Of a DNA stretch of 24,211 nt, positions 1 through 8,107 are shown piece by piece. A program made the translations under genes and the position numbers. This DNA comes from JBFLYO01 sp040756745. Lineage in GTDB: Bacteria; Bacteroidota; Ignavibacteria; UBA10030; UBA6906. The number at the start of each line of letters is the position of its first letter. The stretch's first letter is position 1. Where the stretch lies: assembly GCA_040756745.1 (NCBI GenBank), contig JBFLYO010000042.1:1-24211 (forward strand), read 5' to 3'. The notes under the pieces were generated by a model that saw only the letters and a list, made by a program, of their open reading frames with translations, was not told the DNA's origin and ran no database searches.

Positions 1-105
1 GCGGGGCAGCTTCCGAATCGAACGGAATTCCCTTTTCATCCCGCTTGGTGAACGGGACACCGGAACGAATGATGAGATGGATTACGAAAGCAAGATAGTA
101 ACAGG

Positions 106-206
106 GGAAAGGAAAAGCAAGAGAAGAGAGATGAGATTAGAGAGAAGAGAAGAAAAGATCAATGGAGGATTGGGTCCTCTCTACTCTCTCCTCTCTACTC
201 TTAACG
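106..206 (-). terminator. Purine/pyrimidine foldback after trpA, possible operon end
   Basis: Read in the trp direction, the trpA stop codon lies in a GAGAG-type purine tract (about 206-175). A small GAGGA-CCCA-TCCTC hairpin follows, and then a long CT-rich tract (about 165-115). The two tracts are largely complementary, so the transcript could fold into a long imperfect stem-loop straight after trpA. There is no classic GC stem plus U-run, so its role as the operon terminator is an inference. No gene is supported in bases 1-180. Confidence 0.35.
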
Positions 207-978
207 CTGCTCTCACAAGTTTCACCCACGCCACGATCTCGCCGATGCCGAGCGTCTCGTTCAGCTTTCGTATCAGCGCCGAGCCAATAATCACCCCGTC
301 TGCCTGCTCCGCAGCGCGGCGTGCATCATCAGGGGTGGAGATCCCGAAGCCGACCAGCACCGGATTCTTTGTCGCATTTGCCTTGACTCGAGCCAGATAC
401 TCCGTCTGAGCTCTCTTTCCCGAGTCTCCGGTGACACCGGTGGTTGCAACACAGTAGACAAACCCGCTCGACGCCGCATCGATAGCCCTGATTCGTTCCG
501 GCGGGGTCGTTGGAGTCACGAGCAGGATGCGGGCAATGCCGTTTGCATAGGATCCAAATCGCCCCGACTCTTCAAGCGGCAGCTCAGGAAGTATCAATCC
601 GTCCACCCCACTGGCCTCGGCATCTTTGAAAAACCGTGCTGAGCCGTAACGCATGATCGGATTAAGATACCCCATGAGCACGATGGGGACGTCGCTCTTC
701 AGCCTGATCGCGCGCACCTGCTCAAGCAGGAGTCCCACGGTCATGCCGTTCTTCAGGGCGGCCGTCGAGCTTGCCTGTATGACGGGACCGTCGGCGAGCG
801 GATCGGAAAACGGCATCCCAAGCTCGACAATGTCCGCTCCTGCCTCTGCCAGTTGCGGCACCAGCTCCACCGCGGACTCTTTCTCAGGAAACCCCGCAGT
901 GAGAAATAGCGCCAGCGCCTTTCCTCCGCCTTGCCTGACTGCCTCTATCCGATTTCTTACGCGCTCCACCCCCATCAT
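181..978 (-). CDS. trpA: Tryptophan synthase alpha subunit
   Basis: TrpA cleaves indole-3-glycerol phosphate to indole and glyceraldehyde 3-phosphate, and passes indole to TrpB through the alpha2-beta2 tunnel in the cytoplasm. The protein has 265 residues, normal for the family, and is a TIM barrel. The catalytic pair is visible as Glu52 in VELGMPFSDP and Asp63 in PLADGP. VGFGIST and GSALI form the phosphate-binding end. It is the last gene of the trp operon and starts 6 bp after the trpB stop. Two ATGs stand in tandem (978 and 975) and neither has a strong Shine-Dalgarno, because the region in front is a 14-bp tandem repeat. The last residues (ALRVERRE) are encoded by a low-complexity GAGAG tract, so the C-terminus is probably lineage-specific. 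Confidence 0.97.
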   Translation of the reverse strand: MMGVERVRNRIEAVRQGGGKALALFLTAGFPEKESAVELVPQLAEAGADIVELGMPFSDPLADGPVIQASSTAALKNGMTVGLLLEQVRAIRLKSDVPIVLMGYLNPIMRYGSARFFKDAEASGVDGLILPELPLEESGRFGSYANGIARILLVTPTTPPERIRAIDAASSGFVYCVATTGVTGDSGKRAQTEYLARVKANATKNPVLVGFGISTPDDARRAAEQADGVIIGSALIRKLNETLGIGEIVAWVKLVRAALRVERRE

Positions 979-1005
979 CAGTTCTCAATCCTCAATTCTC
1001 AATCC
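978..1005. repeat. 14-bp tandem duplication at the trpB/trpA junction
   Basis: Two adjacent 14-mers, GGATTGAGAATTGA and GGATTGAGAACTGA on the minus strand, differ at one base. Together they encode the last residues of TrpB, supply its stop codon, and end at the trpA start. This is directly visible. Slippage or an expanding simple repeat is the likely origin. Confidence 0.85.
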
Positions 1006-2196
1006 TCCATTCGTCTTGTACATATTCATGTCCTTATCCCCTCTCCCTGAGATATTGACTACGACAATATCCCCCGAACCTGTCTCCATCATCAGCTTCG
1101 CCAGTCCCGCCACCGCATGCGCCGACTCGAGGGCAGGAATGATGCCTTCAAGCCGCGAGAGGAGCATTGCGGCGTCGAGCGCTTCTCGGTCGGTGACCGC
1201 CATGTAGCGAACTCTTCCCGAGTCTTTCAACGCACTGTGTTCAGGCCCCACGCCCGGGTAATCCAGTCCGGCGGAGATCGAATGAACCGGCGACACCTGT
1301 CCATCCCCATCCTGCAGCAGATAACTGTACGAGCCATGCAATACCCCCGGCTTTCCCATGAGCAGCGTTGCCGCATGCCGCCCCGTATCGATCCCCTCAC
1401 CCGCCGCCTCCACCCCAACCATTTTCACATCAGTCTCAAGGAACGGGTAGAACAAACCCAGCGAATTGCTCCCTCCTCCTACACACGCAACCAACAGGTC
1501 CGGCCCCTTTCTTTCCTTACCCTTAACCTCAACCTTAACCTCCTCCCCAATTACCGACTGAAAATCCCGCACCATCATGGGATACGGATGCGGCCCGACG
1601 GCTGACCCGATGATGTAGAAGGTGTCGTCGACGTTTGTCACCCAGTCGCGTATGGCTTCGCTTGTCGCATCCTTTAGCGTCCTGCTTCCGGAATTGACTG
1701 GGACCACCCTCGTGCCCAGCATCTCCATCCGACGGACATTCAGCTCCTGCCTCGCCATGTCCGCGGTCCCCATGTAGACGATGCACTCAAGACCCATCTT
1801 CGCGGCAACCGTCGCGGTGGCCACTCCATGCTGGCCGGCTCCCGTTTCTGCGATAATGCGCTTCTTGCCGGTCCTGACCGCGAGCAGTACCTGCCCGATG
1901 GTATTATTGATTTTGTGAGCGCCGGTGTGGCAGAGGTCTTCACGCTTCAGATAGATCTTCCCTCTTCCGAAGTGCGACGTCAGCCTTTCGGCGAACGTCA
2001 GCGGCGTAGGGCGTCCGACATACTCACGCAGCAGCCGATGGAATTCATCCTGGAATGTCTTATCGCCTCGCGCCTTCGCGTACGAGGATTCAAGCTCCTT
2101 GAGTGCTGCAATCAGCGTCTCGGGCACAAACTGTCCTCCGTACTCTCCAAAATAGCCTCGCGCGTCAGGATACGCTGCACCGCCGTTGCGGCTCAT
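985..2196 (-). CDS. trpB: Tryptophan synthase beta subunit
   Basis: TrpB condenses indole with L-serine to make L-tryptophan, using pyridoxal phosphate. The protein has 403 residues, typical of the TrpB1 type that partners TrpA. The PLP lysine is Lys95 in GAHKINNT. The phosphate-binding CVGGGSNS loop and the C-terminal SGRGDKD motif are present. The start ATG overlaps the aroF stop by 4 bp (ATGA) and has a good GGAGG site inside aroF. Around residues 217-228 the protein reads VKVEVKGKERKG, encoded by a near-tandem 12-bp repeat. From memory of the family, the segment length looks unchanged, so it is a low-complexity replacement rather than an insertion. The last seven residues come from the 14-bp tandem repeat. 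Confidence 0.98.
   Translation of the reverse strand: MSRNGGAAYPDARGYFGEYGGQFVPETLIAALKELESSYAKARGDKTFQDEFHRLLREYVGRPTPLTFAERLTSHFGRGKIYLKREDLCHTGAHKINNTIGQVLLAVRTGKKRIIAETGAGQHGVATATVAAKMGLECIVYMGTADMARQELNVRRMEMLGTRVVPVNSGSRTLKDATSEAIRDWVTNVDDTFYIIGSAVGPHPYPMMVRDFQSVIGEEVKVEVKGKERKGPDLLVACVGGGSNSLGLFYPFLETDVKMVGVEAAGEGIDTGRHAATLLMGKPGVLHGSYSYLLQDGDGQVSPVHSISAGLDYPGVGPEHSALKDSGRVRYMAVTDREALDAAMLLSRLEGIIPALESAHAVAGLAKLMMETGSGDIVVVNISGRGDKDMNMYKTNGGLRIED
1515..1544. repeat. Near-tandem 12-bp simple repeat inside trpB
   Basis: On the plus strand CCTTAACCTCAA is followed directly by CCTTAACCTCCT (10 of 12 bases equal), preceded by a partial unit CCTTAC. On the coding strand it is purine-rich and encodes the Lys/Glu/Val-rich stretch before the CVGGGSNS loop. 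It resembles the low-complexity sequence at other gene borders in this window. Confidence 0.7.
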
Positions 2197-3224
2197 GCCG
2201 TCACCTCCTCAGCGACCATTCGTCCGAGCACGCCGGCCATGAGTCGCAGTTTGTCCATCAGTCCACGGAACTGTCTGGGACGGAGCGATTGATACCCATC
2301 GGAAAGTGCTTCGGGGGGATTCGGATGTACCTCAATCATGAGCCCGTCCGCCCCTGCGGCGATCCCGGCAAGGGCCATTGCAGGAACCCCATCCGAGACC
2401 CCGATGCCGTGGCTGGGATCGACAATGATCGGAAGATGCGACAACCTCTTCAGCATCGGCACCGCGTTGAGATCGAGGGTGTAGCGGGTTGAAGTCTCGA
2501 AGGTCCTGATCCCCCGCTCGCAGAGGATCACATGGAGGTTGCCACGCGCAAGGATATATTCGGCGGCCATCAAGAGCTCTTCAATGGTCGACGCCATCCC
2601 CCGCTTGAGGAGCACAGGGGAGCGAAGTTCTCCGACGGCCTCAAGCAGGCCGAAGTTGTTCATGTTTCTCGAACCTATCTGGATCACGTCAGCCACCTCC
2701 GCCACTGCCGTGAGCGTGAGGACGTCCTTAACCTCCGTGACGATCTTCAGGCCGGTCTCCTCGCGCGCCCGACGCAGGAGCACGAGTCCCTCCTCGCCCA
2801 TTCCCTGAAACGTGTAAGGCGACGTCCTCGGCTTGAATGCCCCGCCTCGGAGGAATTTCGCCCCGGCATCGCGGACGGCTTTTGCGGTGGCGATGAGCTG
2901 ATCCCAGCTCTCGACCGAGCAGGGACCCGCGATGATTGCCAGCTCATTTCCACCGATGATTTCATCCCCCACAGCAATCTCGGAATTCTCAGGCCGTGCA
3001 TCCCGGCCGGCCAGCTTGTACGGCTTCGATACCGGGATCGCCTGCTCGACACCGCTCATGGTCTCAAAGAGTCCCGGGTCGATTTTGGTCTTGTTGCCGG
3101 TGATTCCTACCGCCACCCGTTGGGCGCCGGGAATTTCATGCGCGCGGTAACCGAGCCCTTCGATCTTTCGTTTCACCCGGCTGATATCATCCGTTGTAGC
3201 ACTCTGTGTCATAACAATCAGCAT
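2193..3224 (-). CDS. aroF: 3-deoxy-7-phosphoheptulonate (DAHP) synthase, type I-beta with ferredoxin-like regulatory domain
   Basis: This enzyme condenses phosphoenolpyruvate with erythrose 4-phosphate, the first step of the shikimate pathway. Of 343 residues, about 1-90 form the N-terminal ferredoxin-like regulatory domain (MLIVMTQ onward). The rest is the TIM-barrel catalytic domain with AGPCSVES, GGAFKPRTSPYTFQG, GSRNMNN, LLKRGM, CERGIRT and DPSHGIG. In relatives such as the Thermotoga enzyme, the small domain mediates feedback by aromatic amino acids; which effector acts here cannot be seen. The gene sits between trpF and trpB. A good AGGTGA site lies 6 nt before the ATG. The first 92 bp are duplicated at 3360-3451 by the assembly gap, and this copy is the intact one. 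Confidence 0.96.
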   Translation of the reverse strand: MLIVMTQSATTDDISRVKRKIEGLGYRAHEIPGAQRVAVGITGNKTKIDPGLFETMSGVEQAIPVSKPYKLAGRDARPENSEIAVGDEIIGGNELAIIAGPCSVESWDQLIATAKAVRDAGAKFLRGGAFKPRTSPYTFQGMGEEGLVLLRRAREETGLKIVTEVKDVLTLTAVAEVADVIQIGSRNMNNFGLLEAVGELRSPVLLKRGMASTIEELLMAAEYILARGNLHVILCERGIRTFETSTRYTLDLNAVPMLKRLSHLPIIVDPSHGIGVSDGVPAMALAGIAAGADGLMIEVHPNPPEALSDGYQSLRPRQFRGLMDKLRLMAGVLGRMVAEEVTA

Positions 3225-3259
3225 GGCCGGTCACCTTTCATCGTTTCTTTGATCTGCGG
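3133..3259. repeat. Copy 1 of a 127-bp duplication flanking the N gap
   Basis: These 127 bases, covering the aroF start and the trpF end, are identical to 3360-3486. The copies end exactly at the two edges of the N run. They are best read as one genomic locus represented twice, not as a biological repeat. Confidence 0.95.
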
Positions 3260-3359
3260 NNNNNNNNNNNNNNNNNNNNNNNNNNNNNNNNNNNNNNNNN
3301 NNNNNNNNNNNNNNNNNNNNNNNNNNNNNNNNNNNNNNNNNNNNNNNNNNNNNNNNNNN
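3260..3359. other. 100-N scaffold gap (artefactual)
   Basis: The run is exactly 100 N. Both flanking contig ends carry the same 127-bp sequence, so the two contigs overlap and the true gap is negative. Removing the N run and one 127-bp copy makes trpF end 6 bp before the aroF ATG, as expected in this tight operon. Any call spanning the N run, including a second short aroF start at 3451, is artificial. Confidence 0.95.
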
Positions 3360-3486
3360 ATTTCATGCGCGCGGTAACCGAGCCCTTCGATCTTTCGTTT
3401 CACCCGGCTGATATCATCCGTTGTAGCACTCTGTGTCATAACAATCAGCATGGCCGGTCACCTTTCATCGTTTCTTTGATCTGCGG
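3360..3486. repeat. Copy 2 of the 127-bp duplication flanking the N gap
   Basis: Identical to 3133-3259. It contains a redundant aroF 5' end (ATG at 3451, reading into N) and the genuine 3' end of trpF. Confidence 0.95.
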
Positions 3487-4090
3487 ACCGTCGGACGGCA
3501 TCGAAAAATTCTCTTATCTTATATCGATCCTTCACACCCGGGGCGGACTCCACCCCGCTGCTCACGTCCACCGCGTACGGGCGGATCGCTCTGATCGCCT
3601 CCCCCACATTCAGCGGGTTCAGTCCGCCGCTGAGTATGATCGGCCCAATCGCGGCGGCCGATCGGGCCACACTCCAATCGAAGGTCTTGCCTGTCCCGCC
3701 GGGAATCCCGGAGACATATGTGTCGAGCAAATACGCGTCCGCGTGGTACGTTTCACGGCCCGGAGGCGTCAACCCATTCCCGATTCGAAACGATTTGATC
3801 ACCGGGAGCAACCATTCCTCGAGCTCGGACGGCGACTCCTCCCCATGGAACTGCAGACATCGAATCCTTGAGACTTCGATCGTTTCCCTGATCGACTCCC
3901 GGCCTTCATTCACGAACACCCCCACTGGGGTAACGAACGGCGGCAAGTGCCGGACAATAGCGGCCGCGGCTTCGGGTGTGACATACCTCGGACTCGTTCG
4001 CACAAAGATGAATCCCACGGCGTCCGCCCCCTCATCGGCGGCATACAGCGCATCCTCAATCCGGGTGATCCCGCAGATCTTGACTCTCAT
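3458..4090 (-). CDS. trpF: Phosphoribosylanthranilate isomerase
   Basis: TrpF carries out the Amadori rearrangement of N-(5-phosphoribosyl)anthranilate to CdRP, the third step from chorismate. The protein has 210 residues, a standard single-domain TIM barrel. The N-terminal VKICGIT motif places the catalytic Cys at residue 6. LQFHGEE, GGTGKTFDW, LSGGLNP and AVDVSSGVE (catalytic Asp and phosphate binding) follow in order. Its ATG overlaps the trpC stop by 4 bp and has a strong GGAGG site within trpC. TrpF and TrpC are separate proteins here, unlike the fused enterobacterial TrpCF. The stop lies 6 bp from the aroF start once the assembly duplication is collapsed. Confidence 0.97.
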   Translation of the reverse strand: MRVKICGITRIEDALYAADEGADAVGFIFVRTSPRYVTPEAAAAIVRHLPPFVTPVGVFVNEGRESIRETIEVSRIRCLQFHGEESPSELEEWLLPVIKSFRIGNGLTPPGRETYHADAYLLDTYVSGIPGGTGKTFDWSVARSAAAIGPIILSGGLNPLNVGEAIRAIRPYAVDVSSGVESAPGVKDRYKIREFFDAVRRSADQRNDER

Positions 4091-4878
4091 GCGACCTCCT
4101 CCGCCACCGCCAGGAATCGCCTGAGCGCATCGCCGGGATCCGGCTCCCTCATGAACGCCTCACCGATGAGGACGGCCCTCACGCCGGCGTTCACCAGGGC
4201 CGCCAAATCGCTCCTTCCGGTTATTCCGCTCTCGCTGACGCAGATCGCGTCCGGCGGGACCAGCGGTGCAAGCCGAAGCGTGGTATTGACATTGACGGCA
4301 AACGTGCGAAGATCCCTGTTATTGATGCCGATCAGCCTCGCTCCGCATTCGATTGCGGTCCTGAGTTCTTCTTCCGAGTGCACCTCGACGAGACATTCCA
4401 GCCCCAGTTCCTGTGCTTCGCACCGAAGCTCTGTTAGCTGGGACCGGCCGAGCGCGGCAACAATCAGGAGAACCGCATCCGCTCCTGCATGCCGGGATTC
4501 ATACAGCTGATACGGGTGGATAATGAAATCTTTGCGCAGGATCGGTACGGCAACCGCAGTCCTGACCTCCTCCAGGTGAGCGATGCTGCCCTGAAAGAAC
4601 CGGCTGTCCGTCAGGACGGACACGGCGCAGGCGCCGGCTTCAACATATGCCCTGCTGATTGAGACCGGATCAAAGTCTTGACGGATCAATCCGCGGGAAG
4701 GAGAAGCCCGCTTTACCTCGGCGATCACGTTGAACGAGCCTTTGCAGAGGGCACTGGCGAGTGATACGCACGGTCGGACGAACGACGCGCTGTTCCGCAT
4801 CGACTCGACCGGAAGGCCCTCGCGGCGCGCGGCAACTTCCGCGGCCTTCTCCTCAAGAATGGCGGCCAGGAAATTCAT
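4087..4878 (-). CDS. trpC: Indole-3-glycerol-phosphate synthase
   Basis: TrpC closes the indole ring by decarboxylating CdRP to indole-3-glycerol phosphate, the TrpA substrate. The 263-residue monofunctional TIM barrel has the family motifs in order: NVIAEVKRASPSRG (catalytic Lys), LRKDFIIHPYQLYESR (second catalytic Lys), LIGINNRDL and CVSESGI. Its ATG overlaps the trpD stop (ATGA). No strong Shine-Dalgarno is visible right before it, so translation is probably coupled to trpD. The protein contains no tryptophan. Confidence 0.97.
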   Translation of the reverse strand: MNFLAAILEEKAAEVAARREGLPVESMRNSASFVRPCVSLASALCKGSFNVIAEVKRASPSRGLIRQDFDPVSISRAYVEAGACAVSVLTDSRFFQGSIAHLEEVRTAVAVPILRKDFIIHPYQLYESRHAGADAVLLIVAALGRSQLTELRCEAQELGLECLVEVHSEEELRTAIECGARLIGINNRDLRTFAVNVNTTLRLAPLVPPDAICVSESGITGRSDLAALVNAGVRAVLIGEAFMREPDPGDALRRFLAVAEEVA

Positions 4879-5894
4879 GGCCGATTGGTTTCTTCCACCA
4901 GTTTGCTGAGCGTGGCCATCGCGCGACCCGAGTCGATCGACTCCTCAGCCGTAACCGAGGCCTCCATCAGCGTATCGGCCTTTCCAGCCACATGGATGCC
5001 GAGCGCTGCGTTCGCCACAACCACGTCACGATACGGTCCCCGTTCCTTCTTCAACACCCGCATGGCAATTGCCGCATTCTCCTCCGCAGTCCCTCCCGAC
5101 ACCGTTCCCTTCGGCCATCCCGCAAGGCCGAAATGACCTGGTTCAAGCGAGTAGCTCCGCACATCGGAATGTCCGTTGACTTCGAAGACGGTTGTCCCCG
5201 CGGAGACAGATACCTCGTCCATCCCGTCGTCGCTGTGGATGACGCATGCCCGCTCAGTGGGGAGTTTGTGGAGAGCGCCCGCAAGCCGGGAGGCAACCTC
5301 TTTGGTATACGTCCCGATGACCTGCTTCTTCACGCCTGCGGGATTGGTAATCGGCCCGAGCATGTTGAAGACGGTCCGCACCCCCAGCTCGGTCCGGGGT
5401 TTTGCCGCAGCTTTCATCGCAGGATGAAAGATCGGGGCAAACAGGAAGCCGACGCCAATGGTGTTGATGCAGGATTCGACGCGTTCAGGTGCAACGTTGA
5501 TGTTGACACCGAGCGCCGTCAGCACGTCGGCACTCCCGCTGCGGCTCGAGACGGAACGGTTCCCATGTTTCGCGACCGTTACTCCAGCTCCCGCGGCCAC
5601 CAGCGATGCGAGCGTACTGATGTTGAACGTGCCCAGACCATCTCCGCCCGTTCCGCAAAGGTCAATGGCATGAGGGTCTTCGACCCTGACCTTGAGTGAT
5701 TTTTCGCGCATCGTCCGGGCAAATCCAACAAGCTCGTCGACGGTTTCCCCATTGCACCGCAGCGCGATCAGCAGTCCCGCAATCTGGGCATCCGTCGCCT
5801 GCCCCGTCATGATGAGCTCAAGCGCGGCAGAGGCCTCGTCCGATGTGAGGTGTCCGCCCGAAAGGCATTTTTCGATGTACTGTTTCATTGTCAT
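4875..5894 (-). CDS. trpD: Anthranilate phosphoribosyltransferase
   Basis: TrpD transfers the phosphoribosyl group from PRPP to anthranilate. The protein has 339 residues, the size of the monofunctional enzyme, so the glutaminase is not fused to it as in enteric TrpGD. The PRPP-binding GTGGDGLGTFNIST begins near residue 81. KHGNRSVSSRSGSADVL carries anthranilate-site residues. The start at ATG 5894 overlaps the trpG stop by 4 bp and has GGAGG close by. A second in-frame ATG lies two codons downstream (MTMKQY), so the start is uncertain by two residues. Confidence 0.97.
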   Translation of the reverse strand: MTMKQYIEKCLSGGHLTSDEASAALELIMTGQATDAQIAGLLIALRCNGETVDELVGFARTMREKSLKVRVEDPHAIDLCGTGGDGLGTFNISTLASLVAAGAGVTVAKHGNRSVSSRSGSADVLTALGVNINVAPERVESCINTIGVGFLFAPIFHPAMKAAAKPRTELGVRTVFNMLGPITNPAGVKKQVIGTYTKEVASRLAGALHKLPTERACVIHSDDGMDEVSVSAGTTVFEVNGHSDVRSYSLEPGHFGLAGWPKGTVSGGTAEENAAIAMRVLKKERGPYRDVVVANAALGIHVAGKADTLMEASVTAEESIDSGRAMATLSKLVEETNRP

Positions 5895-6460
5895 AGCTCC
5901 TCCGCCAGCCAGTTCTTGATCAGTCGCGGACCCTCTGTCGTCAGGATTGATTCAGGATGGAATTGTACTCCGATGAGGGGGTAGCTCCGGTGACGCAGCG
6001 CCATGATGACGCCATCGTCTGCTTCGGCCGTAATTTCCAGATCTCTTGGGAAACCCTCCCTCGAGACGACGAGCGAGTGGTATCGCGTTGCTGTAAACGG
6101 GTTAGGGACAGACCTGAAAATCCCGGCCCCGCAATGCTGGACCTCCGATGTCATGCCATGCATGAGGACCGGGGCATGGACCACCTTGCCGCCGTACGAT
6201 GCGCCGATTGCTTGATGGCCCAGGCAAACACCAAGGATGGGGACACTCGGGGCGAGCGCACTGATGAGTGCCATTGTTATCCCCGCCGCTTCCGGGCGTC
6301 CGGGGCCGGGGGAAATGACAATCCTCGCTGGCCTCATTGTCCTGATTTCTTCCACCGATATCTGGTCATTCCGCCGGACGACGACCTCGGCCTCCGTATT
6401 GCCCAGAAGCTGAACAAGGTTGTAGGTGAAAGAATCGTAGTTATCGATCACCAGGATCAT
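5891..6460 (-). CDS. trpG: Anthranilate synthase component II (glutamine amidotransferase)
   Basis: TrpG hydrolyses glutamine and feeds ammonia to TrpE. It is a class I amidotransferase of 189 residues. The triad is visible as Cys79 in GVCLGHQ plus His168 and Glu170 in FHPES. The opening MILVIDNYDSFTYNL is characteristic. The same subunit often also serves p-aminobenzoate synthase (PabA), but its place directly after trpE, with a 4-bp overlap, makes the tryptophan role primary. A GGAG site lies 8 nt before the ATG. Confidence 0.96.
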   Translation of the reverse strand: MILVIDNYDSFTYNLVQLLGNTEAEVVVRRNDQISVEEIRTMRPARIVISPGPGRPEAAGITMALISALAPSVPILGVCLGHQAIGASYGGKVVHAPVLMHGMTSEVQHCGAGIFRSVPNPFTATRYHSLVVSREGFPRDLEITAEADDGVIMALRHRSYPLIGVQFHPESILTTEGPRLIKNWLAEEL

Positions 6461-7962
6461 CGCCTGTGCTCCACGAACTCATCATGGTTCACGACCGACG
6501 ACACCCCATCGCCGGCCCTGCGTAAGGCCTCGATAAGGGCCCCAGCTTTGTTCACCGTCTCCTGATACTCGGTTTCGGGGATTGAATCCGCGACGATCCC
6601 CGCCCCCGCCTGAACCAGGAGCCGCCCCCCGTATGCCACGATCGTCCGGATCGCAATGCATGTGTCCAAGCTCCCATCGAATGCAAGGTACCCGACCGCA
6701 CCGGCATAGACCCCACGAGGCACGGGCTCCAGCTCGCTGATGATTTCCATCGCCCGCACCTTGGGAGCTCCTGTGACGGTGCCCGCCGGGAAACATGCCT
6801 TTATGGCGTCGAGCGCGCACAGCCCCTGCTTCAGCCTGCCCTGAACCCCCGACACAATGTGCATGACGTGAGAGTAGCGCTCGATGTGCTTGAAGGTTGG
6901 AACGCAAACGCTCCCGTGATCGCTCACCTTGCCCACATCGTTGCGCCCGAGATCGACGAGCATCACATGCTCAGCAAGCTCTTTCCTGTCCTTTAAGAGC
7001 TCTGCTTCGATCAGTTTATCCTCAGTCTCGTCCTGCCCTCGTCTCCGGGTGCCGGCAATGGGCAGCACCTCCACCGCGCCTTCGCTGACCCGCACAAGCG
7101 CTTCGGGAGAAGACCCGGCGAGCCGGATATCTCCAAAATCGAGGTAGAACAGATAAGGTGAAGGATTGATGATGCGGAGGGCCCGGTAGACGGGGAAGAG
7201 GTCGCCGGTGAACCGAAATTCCAAACGGCGGGTAAGAACCACCTGAAAAATCTCTCCCTCCCTGATGTACTCCTTCGCACGTGCAACGGCCGCACAAAAG
7301 TTTTCCTTTCCCCGGCCGCCATCCACAGTGATCCGCTCGCAGGAAAAACGGTGCGGGGCCACAACCGACCGCCGGAGGCGTAGCTCCAGTGCATCCATCG
7401 ATTGCCTTCCCTCATCGTAGGCTTGACGGATGCTCTTCGAGCCATCGATAAAGACGTTATGAACGATCATCACTGTCTGTCGGCGGTGATCGAACCGAAG
7501 TACCGAGCCGAACAAACCGAAGACTGCTTCATCCTCATCAGTTTCCCCGCGCGTACGGAGGCCGATCCGCTCGAGGTGCCTCACGGCGGGGTAGCCGATG
7601 TAACCGACGAAACCTCCAAGAAATCCCCCGAGTCCTGCAGGAAGATGCTGGCGGTATCGCGCCGACAGATGTGCGAGGACCTCGAAGATATTCCGATGAT
7701 CGGTCGATCGGTTCCCGCCGCGTTCGATCTCGACCTCTCCGTCCCTTGCTCGAATCACCGCCAGCGGGTCGACGCCGACGAACGAGTAGCGGCCGATTTT
7801 CTCGTCTCGTTCAACGCTTTCAAGAAGGAACGAGAACCGGTCCGTCCGACGCAGTGCGAGATAGGCGGAGACGGGAGTGTGCAGATCCGCGAGCGTGGTC
7901 CGTACGAGGGGGATCACGTTGTGCTGTTGCGACAGGCGTTCGAATTCCTCAAATGAAATCAC
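6457..7962 (-). CDS. trpE: Anthranilate synthase component I
   Basis: TrpE makes anthranilate from chorismate with ammonia from TrpG and is the committed, usually feedback-inhibited step. The LLES tryptophan-sensing motif is at residues 46-49. The chorismate-binding domain shows PSPYLFYLDF, PIAGTRRRG, AEHVMLVDLGRND and FPAGTVTGAPK (about 391-401). I choose GTG 7962 (501 aa): it has GGGGA just upstream and follows the attenuator directly. The longer frame opening with TTG at 8022 would translate the terminator hairpin itself and is rejected. The protein has no tryptophan residue, a fitting feature for an enzyme needed under tryptophan starvation. Confidence 0.97.
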   Translation of the reverse strand: MISFEEFERLSQQHNVIPLVRTTLADLHTPVSAYLALRRTDRFSFLLESVERDEKIGRYSFVGVDPLAVIRARDGEVEIERGGNRSTDHRNIFEVLAHLSARYRQHLPAGLGGFLGGFVGYIGYPAVRHLERIGLRTRGETDEDEAVFGLFGSVLRFDHRRQTVMIVHNVFIDGSKSIRQAYDEGRQSMDALELRLRRSVVAPHRFSCERITVDGGRGKENFCAAVARAKEYIREGEIFQVVLTRRLEFRFTGDLFPVYRALRIINPSPYLFYLDFGDIRLAGSSPEALVRVSEGAVEVLPIAGTRRRGQDETEDKLIEAELLKDRKELAEHVMLVDLGRNDVGKVSDHGSVCVPTFKHIERYSHVMHIVSGVQGRLKQGLCALDAIKACFPAGTVTGAPKVRAMEIISELEPVPRGVYAGAVGYLAFDGSLDTCIAIRTIVAYGGRLLVQAGAGIVADSIPETEYQETVNKAGALIEALRRAGDGVSSVVNHDEFVEHRR

Positions 7963-7973
7963 GAGGTCCCCAT

Positions 7974-8010
7974 AAAAAATGGAAAACCCTCTCTGGTGAA
8001 CCAGAGAGGG
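7974..8010 (-). terminator. trp attenuator terminator (3:4 hairpin and U-tract)
   Basis: On the transcribed strand the arms CCCTCTCTGG and CCAGAGAGGG (10 bp, perfect) enclose the loop TTCA. TTTTCCATTTTTT follows. The trpE GTG is 11 nt after the tract. This intrinsic terminator would stop transcription before trpE when tryptophan is plentiful. Confidence 0.93.
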
Positions 8011-8107
8011 TGTTGTCGTCAAACGTGCGTGTGGACTCAGTTCCTCACTGTTTCACCAGGAGATCAGACAAATACCACCGCCACGCCCAGCGAGTGACAG
8101 GTGAGGA
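7993..8107 (-). promoter_or_regulatory. trp leader alternative RNA pairings (1:2 pause hairpin, 2:3 antiterminator)
   Basis: Segment 2 (8059-8043, CTGGTGAAACAGTGAGG) pairs with segment 3 (8009-7993, CCTCTCTGGTTCACCAG) at 15 of 17 positions. This consumes the 5' arm, the loop and half of the 3' arm of the terminator. Segment 2 can instead pair with segment 1: TCCTCAC (8107-8101) with GTGAGGA (8048-8042), extended by TGT and CAC pairs across small bulges. Segment 1 lies just ahead of the Trp codons. The leader stop codon (8047-8045) lies inside segment 2. A ribosome stalled at the Trp codons would mask segment 1 and favour antitermination. A ribosome at the stop would mask segment 2 and favour termination. 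Confidence 0.88.

Noticed and set aside
1..39. Possible minus-strand gene start (ATG at 39) at the left edge
   Set aside because: Only 13 codons are visible (starting MKREFRS), without a convincing ribosome site, so it cannot be told from chance.
3133..3486. Direct repeat as a biological duplication or attachment site
   Set aside because: The copies end precisely at the N gap and match a typical assembler k-mer length, so it is an assembly artefact.
7963..8022. N-terminal extension of trpE from TTG 8022
   Set aside because: It translates the attenuator hairpin and U-tract. GTG 7962 has a GGGGA site and fits the normal TrpE N-terminus.
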